From contig JAGYMU010000008.1 of NCBI GenBank assembly GCA_018399995.1, forward strand, positions 1 to 45,795: a stretch of 45,795 nucleotides of DNA. Reading direction: 5' to 3'. Shown here piece by piece: positions 28,946 to 38,628 of this stretch. The DNA is from Halanaerobiales bacterium. GTDB taxonomy: Bacteria > Bacillota > Halanaerobiia > Halanaerobiales > M55B127. The position numbers were made by a program, and so were the translations under genes. The notes under the pieces were generated by a model, which did not search any database, was not told the origin of the DNA, and saw only the letters and a program-made list of their open reading frames with translations. Positions within the stretch are counted from its first letter, which is position 1. Each line of letters opens with the position of its first letter.

Positions 28946-30247
28946 ATGTTAAAAACGAGTAAATTTTATCAATATAAAACAGATAATGAAATAGATCTAT
29001 ATATTAACTATAACAGCAAATTCAAAACAAACTATATCCATCTCGATATTATAAGGCCTCTGTCCGATGAAGCTGAAGTATCAAAAAACGCCTTAATACC
29101 GTATATTTTGTATCGAGGCAGTAAGGAATACCCTACAAATCAGGCGATTTCACGCAGATTAGATCAACTATATGGAGCTGATTTGAATGTTTCGGTAGCA
29201 AGACGTGGTGAAAATCAGATACTGAGATTTTCAATTGAGATTATTAATGACAGATATCATTATGGCTCAGAAAATCTTAAACAAGCTGCAGTGGATTTCC
29301 TTTATGAGCTGATTTTTAATCCTTTGATAGTTGAAGGTGAGTTTAAAAAAGCACATATTAATAAAGGCCAGGATTTCTTAAAAGAAAAAATTCTAGCCAT
29401 GAAAAATGATAAAAATAATTATGTGATGGAAAGGTGTTATCAAGAGATGTGTAGAGGGGAAAGATTTTCCCTCTACCCACTTGGTACCCTCAGAGGTTTA
29501 AAAAAAGCTAATTGTGATAATTTATATTATTACTATCAGCAAGTTCTTGAAAAAAGCCCAATTGAAATTTTTGCTGTCGGCGATATAAAATCAAGAAAAG
29601 ATTTTTTTCAATACATTAATAAGAAGTATGTCTATAAAAGAAATAAGCTACTACCATTAAACAATACAGTGATTAAAACCGGTGGTTTTCAATTTAAAGA
29701 AAAAGAAGAAGAGGACAGAATAAATCAGACAAAACTATCAGCCGGGATCAGAATACCTGTAACCAGGTCACATCCTTTATATTTCGCATTAATTGTATAT
29801 AATGGTATATTGGGAGGTTTCAGCCACTCAAAATTATTTACAGAAGTTCGCGAAGAAAGGGGCCTGGCATATTATATCAATACCAGATTAGAATCGACAA
29901 AAGGTTTGATCTTAATCAATGCCGGTATTGATATGTTAGATTATCAGATTGTAAAAAATATAATAACAAAAAATTTAAAAGAGATGAGCCAGGGTCAATT
30001 TGATGATGATTCTATTAGATGGACAAAACAGAAGCTTATTAATAGATATAAGAATTTAAGTGATAATAATCATAGTATTGTAGATGCCTTTTTATTAGGT
30101 TTAATAAATGGTAAGCAGGATAGTTTAAATTATGTAATTAATTCAATTGCAGAGGTAAAAAAGGATGAAATAATTGAAGTTGCCAAACAAGCAAAATTAA
30201 CAACATATTTTTTACTCAAGCCAGGAAGTGTCCAACATGATCTATAA
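28946..30247 (+). CDS. M16 family peptidase-like protein, non-catalytic (YfmF-like)
   Basis: M16 fold pattern (ILGGFSHSKLFTEVREERGLAYYI) but no HxxEH motif; followed by the HxxEH-bearing partner. Confidence 0.82.
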   Translation: MLKTSKFYQYKTDNEIDLYINYNSKFKTNYIHLDIIRPLSDEAEVSKNALIPYILYRGSKEYPTNQAISRRLDQLYGADLNVSVARRGENQILRFSIEIINDRYHYGSENLKQAAVDFLYELIFNPLIVEGEFKKAHINKGQDFLKEKILAMKNDKNNYVMERCYQEMCRGERFSLYPLGTLRGLKKANCDNLYYYYQQVLEKSPIEIFAVGDIKSRKDFFQYINKKYVYKRNKLLPLNNTVIKTGGFQFKEKEEEDRINQTKLSAGIRIPVTRSHPLYFALIVYNGILGGFSHSKLFTEVREERGLAYYINTRLESTKGLILINAGIDMLDYQIVKNIITKNLKEMSQGQFDDDSIRWTKQKLINRYKNLSDNNHSIVDAFLLGLINGKQDSLNYVINSIAEVKKDEIIEVAKQAKLTTYFLLKPGSVQHDL

Positions 30248-31517
30248 AAAATTCAAAGAAATAGATGAAAATTACTATGAAAAAAGCTTAAAATCAGGCT
30301 TGCGGGTAATCTTAATCCCCCGTTCTAGTTATAATAAAAAATATGCAGTATTGTCGGTCAATGTGGGCTCTGTTGATTTAAAGCTTAAAGATAATAACAA
30401 TATTATATATGGCTTCCCTCCGGGGACTGCCCATTTTATGGAACATATCTTATTTGAAAACAGGGAAGGCAGTATTATCGATGATTTTTCTCAACTGGGC
30501 AGTAGTGTAAATGCATATACAAGTTTTAATAATACTAATTATTATTTTAATGCAACAGATAATTTTTATAAATCGTTAAAGTGTTTGTTTTCATTTGTTT
30601 TAAATCCTCACTTTGATCAAAACAAAATAGAACATGAAAAATCTGTTATAAAACAGGAGATAAACATGTATGAGGATAGTCCAAGTTGGCAGTCTTTCCA
30701 TCAACTTCTGCAGGGGCTCTATTATGAGTATCCGATAAAATATAATATTGCAGGCACTTCTCAAAGTGTGGATCAAATTAATCAAGAAATTTTACAGGAT
30801 TTTTTTAATAAATACTATAATTTAGATAATATGAATTTGATTGTAATTGGAGACATTAATCATGAAAAGTTATTTGATTGGTTAACTGATAAGTTTTCTG
30901 ATTTTGGTAGTGAGCATATAGATTTTCAAAAAATATATCCAGAGGAGCCAAACGGAGTCAGGATTAAAAAAAATGAAATAGCGATGAGTATATCTCGTCC
31001 AATTATTACTCTGGGATTCAAAGAGAATCGGTGTTTTAATGATCAAAGAAAGATTGTAAGACAGGACATGTTAAGCAATATGGTTTTAGAGATGATATTT
31101 GGTAAAAGCAATGATAATTACCACAGTTTATATGATAAAAATTTAATTGATGAAAATTTTACATTTAATTTTTTGCAGGAAAAAAATACCGGATTTGTTA
31201 AGATATATGGTGAGACTTCTCATATAAATCAGAGTATTAATAGTATTGTTGATATAATTAATAACTGGCATAGAAAAATAAACAAAGATGATTTTGAAAT
31301 CGTTAAACATAAATATATTGGTCGCTATTTCAGATCATTAAATTCATTGGAAGCACTTTCTTCTCAGGTCATTAAATACCTAAATTTAGGACAAAATTAT
31401 TTTGATTTAATTAATATAATTGAAAATATATCTTTAAATGATATTATTGATCAATATAATAAGCTTTTGTTAGACCAGGAGCAGGTTGAAGTAATCATCA
31501 GAAAAATCAGCAAATAA
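30237..31517 (+). CDS. M16 family peptidase (YfmH-like)
   Basis: PPGTAHFMEHILFEN contains HxxEH; GSSVNAYTSFNNTNYYF; overlaps the previous gene by 11 nt. ATG 30237 chosen over GTG 30228. Confidence 0.87.
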   Translation: MIYKKFKEIDENYYEKSLKSGLRVILIPRSSYNKKYAVLSVNVGSVDLKLKDNNNIIYGFPPGTAHFMEHILFENREGSIIDDFSQLGSSVNAYTSFNNTNYYFNATDNFYKSLKCLFSFVLNPHFDQNKIEHEKSVIKQEINMYEDSPSWQSFHQLLQGLYYEYPIKYNIAGTSQSVDQINQEILQDFFNKYYNLDNMNLIVIGDINHEKLFDWLTDKFSDFGSEHIDFQKIYPEEPNGVRIKKNEIAMSISRPIITLGFKENRCFNDQRKIVRQDMLSNMVLEMIFGKSNDNYHSLYDKNLIDENFTFNFLQEKNTGFVKIYGETSHINQSINSIVDIINNWHRKINKDDFEIVKHKYIGRYFRSLNSLEALSSQVIKYLNLGQNYFDLINIIENISLNDIIDQYNKLLLDQEQVEVIIRKISK

Positions 31518-31530
31518 AATCATTTAATTC

Positions 31531-31559
31531 TTGAAATATTTGATGATTGGTGTTATAAT
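31531..31559 (+). promoter_or_regulatory. sigma-A type promoter for the NSS transporter unit
   Basis: TTGAAA (31531-31536), 17-nt spacer, TATAAT (31554-31559). Confidence 0.8.
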
Positions 31560-31591
31560 CACAAGAAATAATAAGCGAAGGGATGTGATAA

Positions 31592-31669
31592 ATGAGTATT
31601 GAGTATAAATTTCTTGTTGACCTTATTATTGAAAGCAAAGTTTTATTTGTTAAGAGGAGAAAGGAGTAG
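31592..31669 (+). CDS. putative 25-aa leader peptide
   Basis: ATG...TAG ORF MSIEYKFLVDLIIESKVLFVKRRKE preceded by AAGGGATGTGATAA; begins about 26 nt after the predicted start site; its stop lies just after the SD of the transporter gene. Confidence 0.4.
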   Translation: MSIEYKFLVDLIIESKVLFVKRRKE

Positions 31670-31678
31670 ATAGTAGAT

Positions 31679-33157
31679 ATGCAAAGAGATCGATGGAGTA
31701 ATCGTGCAGCGTTTGTTCTTGCAGCCATAGGATCTGCGGCAGGGTTAGGTAATGCCTGGCGTTTTCCTTATATGGCTTATTCAAATGGTGGAGGGGCATT
31801 TTTGATCCCCTATTTTGTAGCTTTATTGACAGCAGGTATACCCCTGATTGTTTTAGAGTTTTCAATGGGCCAAAAAACACAGAGAGGTGCTCCTGGAGCA
31901 CTAGCTAAAGTAGGAAGAAAGTTTGAAGGATTTGGCTGGTGGGCAGTTTTATCAGGGACAATTATTACCAGTTATTATGCTGGTATAATGGCCTGGGCCT
32001 GGGATTATTTAGCAGGATCCTTTACCTTGGGTTGGGCAGAGGACGCGGGAACATATTTTTATGAAAATGTTCTTCAGATTTCAGCTGGCCCTGGAACCCT
32101 AGGTGGTTTTTCAACCCCGGTTTTAATCGGATTAGTTATTACCTGGATTGCTATTTATTTTATACTTAGAAATGGTGCTGAAAGTGTTGGTAAAGTTGTC
32201 TTGATAACAGTTCCTTTGCCTGTTGTATTAATGGGTATATTGGTGGTTAGGGCTGTTACCCTTCCCGGTGCTATTGAAGGATTAAATTATTTCTTAGAAC
32301 CTAATTTTGCAATGCTTACAAATCTTAGTGTATGGATTGATGCTTATTCTCAGGTATTTTTTACTCTTAGCCTAGGTTTTGGTATTATGATTGCTTATGC
32401 TAGTTATATGCCTGAAGATTCAGATATTATTAATAATGCTCTAATAACTGTATTTGCGAATTCTGGTATTAGTTTTATGGCAGGGATTGCTATATTTGGC
32501 ACACTTGGTTATATGGCTCAAGCTCAGGGAGTTCCTATTTCTGAGGTTGCAGCAGCTGGGGTCGGTTTAGCTTTTGTGGTCTATCCAAATGCGATTTCTC
32601 TCTTGCCAGGTGGTTCATTTGTCATTGGATTTTTCGGTTTTGTATTTTTCGCCATGTTACTTTCTTTAGGTATAGATTCGGCTTTCTCAATTGTTGAAGC
32701 TGGTGTGGCGGGCCTTAAAGATAAATGGGGAGGAAGCAAAAGGAAAGTTACTCTCTATTATAGTATTTTCCTTTTTGTAGTTGGTTTATTATTTGCTACA
32801 AAAGGTGGCCTATATTGGTTGGATATTGTAGATCATTATGTTAATACTTATGGACTTGTCGTAGCAGGCTTGGCTGAAGCAGTTATTATAGGCTGGTATT
32901 ACGAACCAGATGAACTAAGAAGTTATTTTAATTCGGTTTCTGAATATCAATTCGGCAACTGGTGGAATGTAATGATTAAATTTGTAATACCGATTGTACT
33001 TGCTGTATTGTTAGTAAATGCATTTATCACAGATATTGGAACCCAATATGGCGGTTATGAATTAAAATATCTAGTCTACGGAGGCTGGATTGGAGTAGTA
33101 GGCTTTTTAGCTGTTGCTTCATATATAATATCACGTCAAAAGGGTATTGAAGATTAA
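31679..33157 (+). CDS. sodium-dependent transporter, neurotransmitter:sodium symporter (NSS/SNF) family
   Basis: RDRWSNRAAFVLAAIGSAAGLGNAWRFPYMAYSNGGGAFLIPYFVALLTAGIPLIVLEFSMGQ and many TM segments. Confidence 0.96.
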   Translation: MQRDRWSNRAAFVLAAIGSAAGLGNAWRFPYMAYSNGGGAFLIPYFVALLTAGIPLIVLEFSMGQKTQRGAPGALAKVGRKFEGFGWWAVLSGTIITSYYAGIMAWAWDYLAGSFTLGWAEDAGTYFYENVLQISAGPGTLGGFSTPVLIGLVITWIAIYFILRNGAESVGKVVLITVPLPVVLMGILVVRAVTLPGAIEGLNYFLEPNFAMLTNLSVWIDAYSQVFFTLSLGFGIMIAYASYMPEDSDIINNALITVFANSGISFMAGIAIFGTLGYMAQAQGVPISEVAAAGVGLAFVVYPNAISLLPGGSFVIGFFGFVFFAMLLSLGIDSAFSIVEAGVAGLKDKWGGSKRKVTLYYSIFLFVVGLLFATKGGLYWLDIVDHYVNTYGLVVAGLAEAVIIGWYYEPDELRSYFNSVSEYQFGNWWNVMIKFVIPIVLAVLLVNAFITDIGTQYGGYELKYLVYGGWIGVVGFLAVASYIISRQKGIED

Positions 33158-33187
33158 TAATTGAAGTATTTAGAAGGGAGTAATATA

Positions 33188-33295
33188 ATGAGTGGATCAG
33201 CTATAGTGATGTTGATTTTTGCTTGTGTTGTTTTATATGGAGGGCTTTTTGTTACTTTACGAAGGGCTATGAAATCAAGAAAAAAAGAAGATTAA
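33188..33295 (+). CDS. MetS-like NSS transporter small subunit (35 aa)
   Basis: Not in the ORF track. ATG at 33188 after GAAGGGAG; MSGSAIVMLIFACVVLYGGLFVTLRRAMKSRKKED: one TM helix and basic tail, directly downstream of the NSS transporter. Confidence 0.85.
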   Translation: MSGSAIVMLIFACVVLYGGLFVTLRRAMKSRKKED

Positions 33296-33309
33296 CTTAT
33301 CTATTATAT

Positions 33310-33337
33310 AGAGGTCCGAGTTTTCGGGCCTCTTTTT
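33310..33337 (+). terminator. rho-independent terminator after the NSS transporter unit
   Basis: AGAGGTCCG-agtttt-CGGGCCTCT followed by TTTT. Confidence 0.85.
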
Positions 33338-33367
33338 AAATTAACTATTAAAAAAAGAAGTGATTTT

Positions 33368-34441
33368 ATGTCTAAAAGTACTCAGATAAAAATAAAGTTT
33401 AAGGAGCTAGGATTCGATTTGATAGGTTTTAGCAAACCTTACTTAGACAATAAATTAACTGAAAAATTCAAAGAGAGAGCTTCACGAGATGATCTTCCAC
33501 CCTTTATGCATAATGATATAAACAGTATTTTAAATCCTAAAAAGTTGCATCCCTCAGTGGAGACAGTTATAGTTGTAGGATTATCTTATGCCAGCAGTCA
33601 AAACAATAATACAAGAGGCTTTATCTCCAGTTATACACGTGGGAGAGATTATCATAAAGTCATGGCAGAGATGATTAAAAAGGGTCTGAAATATTTAAAA
33701 GATATATATAAAGACATTAAATATAGTTATTATATAGATAATGGTCCTGTTTTGGAAAAAGTTCTGGCTCAACAGGCCGGATTGGGATGGATTGGTAAAA
33801 ATACGCTCCTTATTAATGAGAACTTCGGCTCCTATATTTTTCTGGGGGAGATTTTTATTAATAAGAAGCTTGTTTATGATGAAAAATCTAAAAATAAATG
33901 TGGAGATTGTACTAAATGCACAGATAACTGTCCAACAGATTCTTTACACACCCCTTATTATTTAGATTATAGAACCTGTCGCAGTAATCTAACTCAAAAC
34001 AAAGGATTTTTAAAAAAAGAAGAAGAGATGATGATAGGAAACTGTATATGGGGATGTGATGAATGCCAGATAAACTGTCCATATAATAACAATATACCCA
34101 GGGATCTACATCCTGCTTTTGAGGCTAAAATTGGAGGAAATATAGCAGAAATATTGAATTATAATAGAAAGGGGTTTCCACCCAGTTGGACTTCCAGTGC
34201 ATTAAGCTGGAGAGGAATGAGAATAATTCAAAGGAATGCTTTAATTGTATTAGGAAACTTGGGACTAAAAGATGAAAAATATAAAAAGTTAATAGTAAAA
34301 AAAATGGATGACAGATCAAAAATTATAAGGTATTATGCATATCAAACTTATCTGAGATTGGGTTTTAATTTAGAGCAGATTAAAGGAAAAATAGATCAAG
34401 AAAAAGAAATAGATATTGATAATATAATTAAAAGGAAGTGA
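33368..34441 (+). CDS. queG: epoxyqueuosine reductase QueG
   Basis: Two 4Fe-4S motifs (CGDCTKCTDNCPTD; CIWGCDECQINCPYN), GLGWIGKNTLLI, YIDNGPVLEKVLAQQAG. Confidence 0.93.
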   Translation: MSKSTQIKIKFKELGFDLIGFSKPYLDNKLTEKFKERASRDDLPPFMHNDINSILNPKKLHPSVETVIVVGLSYASSQNNNTRGFISSYTRGRDYHKVMAEMIKKGLKYLKDIYKDIKYSYYIDNGPVLEKVLAQQAGLGWIGKNTLLINENFGSYIFLGEIFINKKLVYDEKSKNKCGDCTKCTDNCPTDSLHTPYYLDYRTCRSNLTQNKGFLKKEEEMMIGNCIWGCDECQINCPYNNNIPRDLHPAFEAKIGGNIAEILNYNRKGFPPSWTSSALSWRGMRIIQRNALIVLGNLGLKDEKYKKLIVKKMDDRSKIIRYYAYQTYLRLGFNLEQIKGKIDQEKEIDIDNIIKRK

Positions 34442-34445
34442 GATC

Positions 34446-36095
34446 ATGCCAGAGATATATTATAATAATACTAAATATAGTATAATACATAAAATAAAAG
34501 CCATAGATTTATTGTCAGAACTAAAAATAAAACAAAAAGATAATGTGGTGGGCATTAAAATAAACAATGATATATTTGATCTTAATTATGAGATTGAAAA
34601 AGAATGCGAAGTAGAATTCATATATAATGATACACCAGTGGGAAACAGGATATATAAGAGAAGTCTCTTTATTTTAATGGCAAAAGCAGTTTATGAAATT
34701 TATGAAGATGAAATATTAAATATTGAACACTCCTTAAGTAATGGTATTTATTGTGAATTAAACGATGATAATGCGTTAAGCAAATATGATTTAGAACAAA
34801 TAGTTGATAAAATGCAAAAGTTAGTTGAACAAGATTATGAAATAAAAAGGCACCTGATGCCCAAACAAGAAGCAATATCTTTACTTGATGAACAGGGCAA
34901 TCAAGAAAAAATAAGGATCATAAAACAAAAAAAGTTAAGGGAAGTTAAGTTATATGAAATTGATGGTTATTATAACTATCATTATTATCCTGTGTTACCT
35001 AAAACTGGTTATTTAAATAAATTTAAACTGCATTATCATTTTCCCGGTTTTGTTTTATTATATCCATCCATCCACAAACCTGATCAGATTAATGATTTTG
35101 TTGATCAGCCTAAATTATCTGATATATTTTATGATTATGAGAAGTTAGGCGATATATTAGGGGTTGGTTTTGTACCTGATTTAAACGAAAAGATAGAAAC
35201 AAATAATTATGGAGAACTGATAAGAATTTCAGAAGGACTTCATGAGAAACATATTGTTAATATAGCTGATCAAATAGAAGCCCACAAAAAAGTTAAAAGA
35301 ATTATTTTAATTGCTGGTCCTTCTTCTTCAGGTAAGACAACCTTTACCAAACGGCTCTCTACTCAGCTGAGAATCAATGGCTTAAAGCCTTTTTCAATTT
35401 CTACTGACGATTATTTTGTTAATAGAGATAAAACACCTTTAGATGAAGATGGGAACTTTGATTTTGAATCTATACATGCAATTAATTTAGAATTATTTAA
35501 TGAACATCTGGTCAGATTGATGAAAGGTGAAAAAGTAAGTTTACCCAGGTTCAACTTCAAAAAAGGCATCAGAGAAGAAAGTAATAATGTAATTGAATTG
35601 AGTTTTGATCAGCCGATTTTAATTGAGGGTATACACAGTTTAAATAATGAGTTAACAGAGATCATTCCTGAAGATCATAAATACAAGATATTTGTGAGTG
35701 CTTTAACCCAATTAAATATAGACAAACAAAATAGAATACCCACTTCTGATACAAGATTGATCAGAAGAATTGTGCGAGATAATTTATATAGAGGGCATTC
35801 TGCTTATGATACCCTAGAGATGTGGGGAAGGGTAAGAAAAGGGGAAGAGGTCAACATTTACCCTTATCAGGAGAATGCTGATGTAATGTTTAATTCAGCA
35901 CTAATTTATGAACTGGCAGTTCTAAAAAACTGTGCTGTAGATCTTTTAGAAGGGATTAATAATGATAACACGTATTATTATGAAGCCAAAAGACTGCTGG
36001 AGGTATTAGCCAACTTCAAGAACATGCCTTCTGATGATATACCAAAAACATCTATTTTAAGGGAGTTTATTGGAGGTAGTGTATATAAGAAATGA
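34446..36095 (+). CDS. nucleoside kinase (TGS-like N-terminus, uridine kinase/PRK domain)
   Basis: LIAGPSSSGKTTFTKRLSTQLRINGLKPFSISTDDYFVNRDKTPLDEDGNFDFESIHAINLELFN. Confidence 0.9.
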   Translation: MPEIYYNNTKYSIIHKIKAIDLLSELKIKQKDNVVGIKINNDIFDLNYEIEKECEVEFIYNDTPVGNRIYKRSLFILMAKAVYEIYEDEILNIEHSLSNGIYCELNDDNALSKYDLEQIVDKMQKLVEQDYEIKRHLMPKQEAISLLDEQGNQEKIRIIKQKKLREVKLYEIDGYYNYHYYPVLPKTGYLNKFKLHYHFPGFVLLYPSIHKPDQINDFVDQPKLSDIFYDYEKLGDILGVGFVPDLNEKIETNNYGELIRISEGLHEKHIVNIADQIEAHKKVKRIILIAGPSSSGKTTFTKRLSTQLRINGLKPFSISTDDYFVNRDKTPLDEDGNFDFESIHAINLELFNEHLVRLMKGEKVSLPRFNFKKGIREESNNVIELSFDQPILIEGIHSLNNELTEIIPEDHKYKIFVSALTQLNIDKQNRIPTSDTRLIRRIVRDNLYRGHSAYDTLEMWGRVRKGEEVNIYPYQENADVMFNSALIYELAVLKNCAVDLLEGINNDNTYYYEAKRLLEVLANFKNMPSDDIPKTSILREFIGGSVYKK

Positions 36096-36103
36096 TATTT
36101 AAA

Positions 36104-36697
36104 TCAAGACATCGAATCTTGTCTGGTTAAACTGGGCAGCAATGTTTTTAAAACACTTTGAATTTCTAACCAGTTATTTACTCGTAATAAATGTTTTTGT
36201 TCTTTGATATTTTGATTGTGATATTTGTCAACAAGGATAACAGGTATGTGTTTTTTTAATAATTGATCTGCATTAGATTGATTGTCTTCTATAAAAATCT
36301 TTATATTTTTTTCAACAGCCAGATCTGCTTTGTTGTGTTCATGAAATAAATAGTTGTAGTTAACATCATGTTGTTGAAGCCATTTAATAGTTAGGGGTCT
36401 AAATTCCTGATGTCTAGCTGTAATCAAATATATTGTGTGTCCATTTTCTATAAGATGATCTATAGTTTTTTTGGCATTGTCAGCTATATCAACACTAGAA
36501 TAAATATCATACAATTTTTTATTTAAAAAATCTTGTAAGTCTTCTAGTGGAAGATCATAAGCCCTTTTAAAATCATATACATCTTTTTTTCTGATTATTT
36601 TTTTAGAAAAATAATTGTTTAGAGCCCTTAACCATATATTTTCTTGTCCTTTTTTTTCTTTTGTAATAACACCATCTATATCAATTCCAATGTTCAA
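36104..36697 (-). CDS. HAD-family 5' nucleotidase-like hydrolase
   Basis: GIDIDGVITKE (DxDGV motif I), YLITARHQEFR (motif II), IFIEDNQSNADQL (motif IV). Confidence 0.8.
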   Translation of the reverse strand: MNIGIDIDGVITKEKKGQENIWLRALNNYFSKKIIRKKDVYDFKRAYDLPLEDLQDFLNKKLYDIYSSVDIADNAKKTIDHLIENGHTIYLITARHQEFRPLTIKWLQQHDVNYNYLFHEHNKADLAVEKNIKIFIEDNQSNADQLLKKHIPVILVDKYHNQNIKEQKHLLRVNNWLEIQSVLKTLLPSLTRQDSMS

Positions 36698-36808
36698 AAT
36701 TATTGCCTCCTTAATTTAAAAAACCTATATATTGTGATATACTTTTTTTAGATGTTCAATAATTATTCTAACATTTATTTTGTAAAATTTCCAGAAAGGA
36801 GTTGTAAT

Positions 36809-37447
36809 ATGTCCAAGAACCTTGGTAATATTATAGAATACTTCTCAGAGAAATACCCCAAGCCAGAGTCTGCTTTAAATTTTATGACCCCGTTTCAGCT
36901 TCTTATTGCAACCATAATGTCTGCTCAAACCACAGATGTACAGGTTAATAAGGTGACCGAAAAGTTATTTAATAAATTTGAGGAGCCCAAAGATTTTGCT
37001 AAATTAAGTTATGAAGAACTAGAAAAAGAAATCAAATCTATTGGTCTTTATAAAAATAAGAGCAAATACATTATAAAAAGCAGTAAGATGATTATTAATG
37101 AATACTCAAATGAGGTACCGAAAAGCAGGAAAAAATTAATGAACTTACCTGGGGTAGGACGCAAAACTGCTAATGTGGTTTTAGCAAATGCTTTTAAACA
37201 AAATACTATAGCTGTAGATACCCATGTCTTTAGAGTGGCAAACAGACTGGGTTTAGTTAATACTGATAAAACAGATCAGGTGGAAAAAACTTTAATGGAA
37301 GTAGTTCCAGAGAACTATTGGTCCAAATTCCATCATTGGTTAATTTTTCATGGTAGAGAAGTCTGTAAAGCACGTAATCCTGACTGTCAAGGATGTGCCT
37401 TAAAGTCTTATTGTAACTATTATCAAAATCAAATCAAAGGAGGTTGA
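36809..37447 (+). CDS. nth: endonuclease III
   Basis: FQLLIATIMSAQTTDVQVNKVTEKLF, LPGVGRKTANVVLANAF, VDTHVFRVANRLGLV, C-x6-C-x2-C-x-C-type cluster (CKARNPDCQGCALKSYC). ATG 36809 preferred over 36752. Confidence 0.96.
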   Translation: MSKNLGNIIEYFSEKYPKPESALNFMTPFQLLIATIMSAQTTDVQVNKVTEKLFNKFEEPKDFAKLSYEELEKEIKSIGLYKNKSKYIIKSSKMIINEYSNEVPKSRKKLMNLPGVGRKTANVVLANAFKQNTIAVDTHVFRVANRLGLVNTDKTDQVEKTLMEVVPENYWSKFHHWLIFHGREVCKARNPDCQGCALKSYCNYYQNQIKGG

Positions 37448-37452
37448 TCAAT

Positions 37453-38187
37453 TTGTTAAAAATAAAAAAGATATTCTTATTAGTATTTGTTATGATATTG
37501 ATATTTTCTGTTTCTTTGCAAGCACAGGATCTTCTGGAAATGGGGATAGAAAAATACAATAAAGGAAGTTATCAAAATGCGATTGATTATCTAACTGACT
37601 ATGCAGCAGAAAATAGTGATAGTTACTTATCCCACTTTTATTTAGGTCTCAGTTATACAGAATTACAGCAATTTGACTTAGCAATTAGCTCTTTTAACTA
37701 TGCCAGAAAGATAAAAGGCGACTCATATAATTTGCTTGTGAATTTAGCACGTGCTCATTACAACAACAATGAAAAAGATATGGCTCATGATTTATTGATA
37801 AAAGCTAAGGGCTATAAACCTATTGACGAACAGGTCTATAATTTACTGGGTTTAATTGAGATGGATAAACAGGAATATGAAGAATCTATAGAGTATTTCA
37901 AAAAAGCCATCGAATTAGAAGATGATAATTTATATGTATATAACAATATAAGCCTGGCTTATATTCATATAGGTGAATTCAAAGAAGCTGAAAAATATAT
38001 AGTGAAAGCAGTAGAATTAGATCCTTTTGAACCCTATGTCTATAATAATGCAGGAGTAATTTATGAGAATCTCACACGATATGAAGAAGCTCTTAATTAT
38101 TACAATAAAGCACTCGCTGTTGATCCTGATTATAAAAAGGCTGAAATAAATTTAGCAAGGATAAAGAGCAAATTATCTGAGGAGTGA
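37453..38187 (+). CDS. exported TPR-repeat protein
   Basis: Hydrophobic N-terminal signal (KIFLLVFVMILIFSVSLQAQ) followed by repeated TPR units; TTG start after AAAGGAGG. Confidence 0.8.
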   Translation: MLKIKKIFLLVFVMILIFSVSLQAQDLLEMGIEKYNKGSYQNAIDYLTDYAAENSDSYLSHFYLGLSYTELQQFDLAISSFNYARKIKGDSYNLLVNLARAHYNNNEKDMAHDLLIKAKGYKPIDEQVYNLLGLIEMDKQEYEESIEYFKKAIELEDDNLYVYNNISLAYIHIGEFKEAEKYIVKAVELDPFEPYVYNNAGVIYENLTRYEEALNYYNKALAVDPDYKKAEINLARIKSKLSEE

Positions 38188-38191
38188 TAAT

Positions 38192-38611
38192 GTGTTGAAA
38201 AAATTCAAACCGAGTGATGCCTATATGGGTAGATTAGAAAAAGGTGATGATCTTTTAAAAGAGCTTACTAATATTGTGCATCAAAAAAAAATTGAAGCTG
38301 CAAGTATCAAAGTGATCGGAGCAGTTCAAAAAGCTAAAATAGGATATTATGATCAAGATGAATTTGAATATAAATATAAAGAGTTTGACCAGGCATTGGA
38401 AATAGTGAGTTGTATAGGTAATATATCTATACTAGAAGGAAAACCGTTTATCCATGCCCATATTATTCTGGCAGATAAAGAGGGAAACTGTTATGGAGGT
38501 CATTTAGCTGAAGGTTCTAAAGTATTTGCAGCTGAGTTTGTAATTCAGACTTTTGAGGGAAATAAATTGATGAGGGAATTTCAAGATGATACCAAATTAA
38601 AGCTGTGGTAA
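38192..38611 (+). CDS. PPC/DUF296 domain protein
   Basis: RLEKGDDLLKELTNIVHQKKIEAASIKVIGAVQKAKIGYYD, HAHIILADKEGNCYGGHLAEGSKVFAAEFVI. Confidence 0.88.
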   Translation: MLKKFKPSDAYMGRLEKGDDLLKELTNIVHQKKIEAASIKVIGAVQKAKIGYYDQDEFEYKYKEFDQALEIVSCIGNISILEGKPFIHAHIILADKEGNCYGGHLAEGSKVFAAEFVIQTFEGNKLMREFQDDTKLKLW

Positions 38612-38628
38612 AAAGAAAGGAGCAGCAG

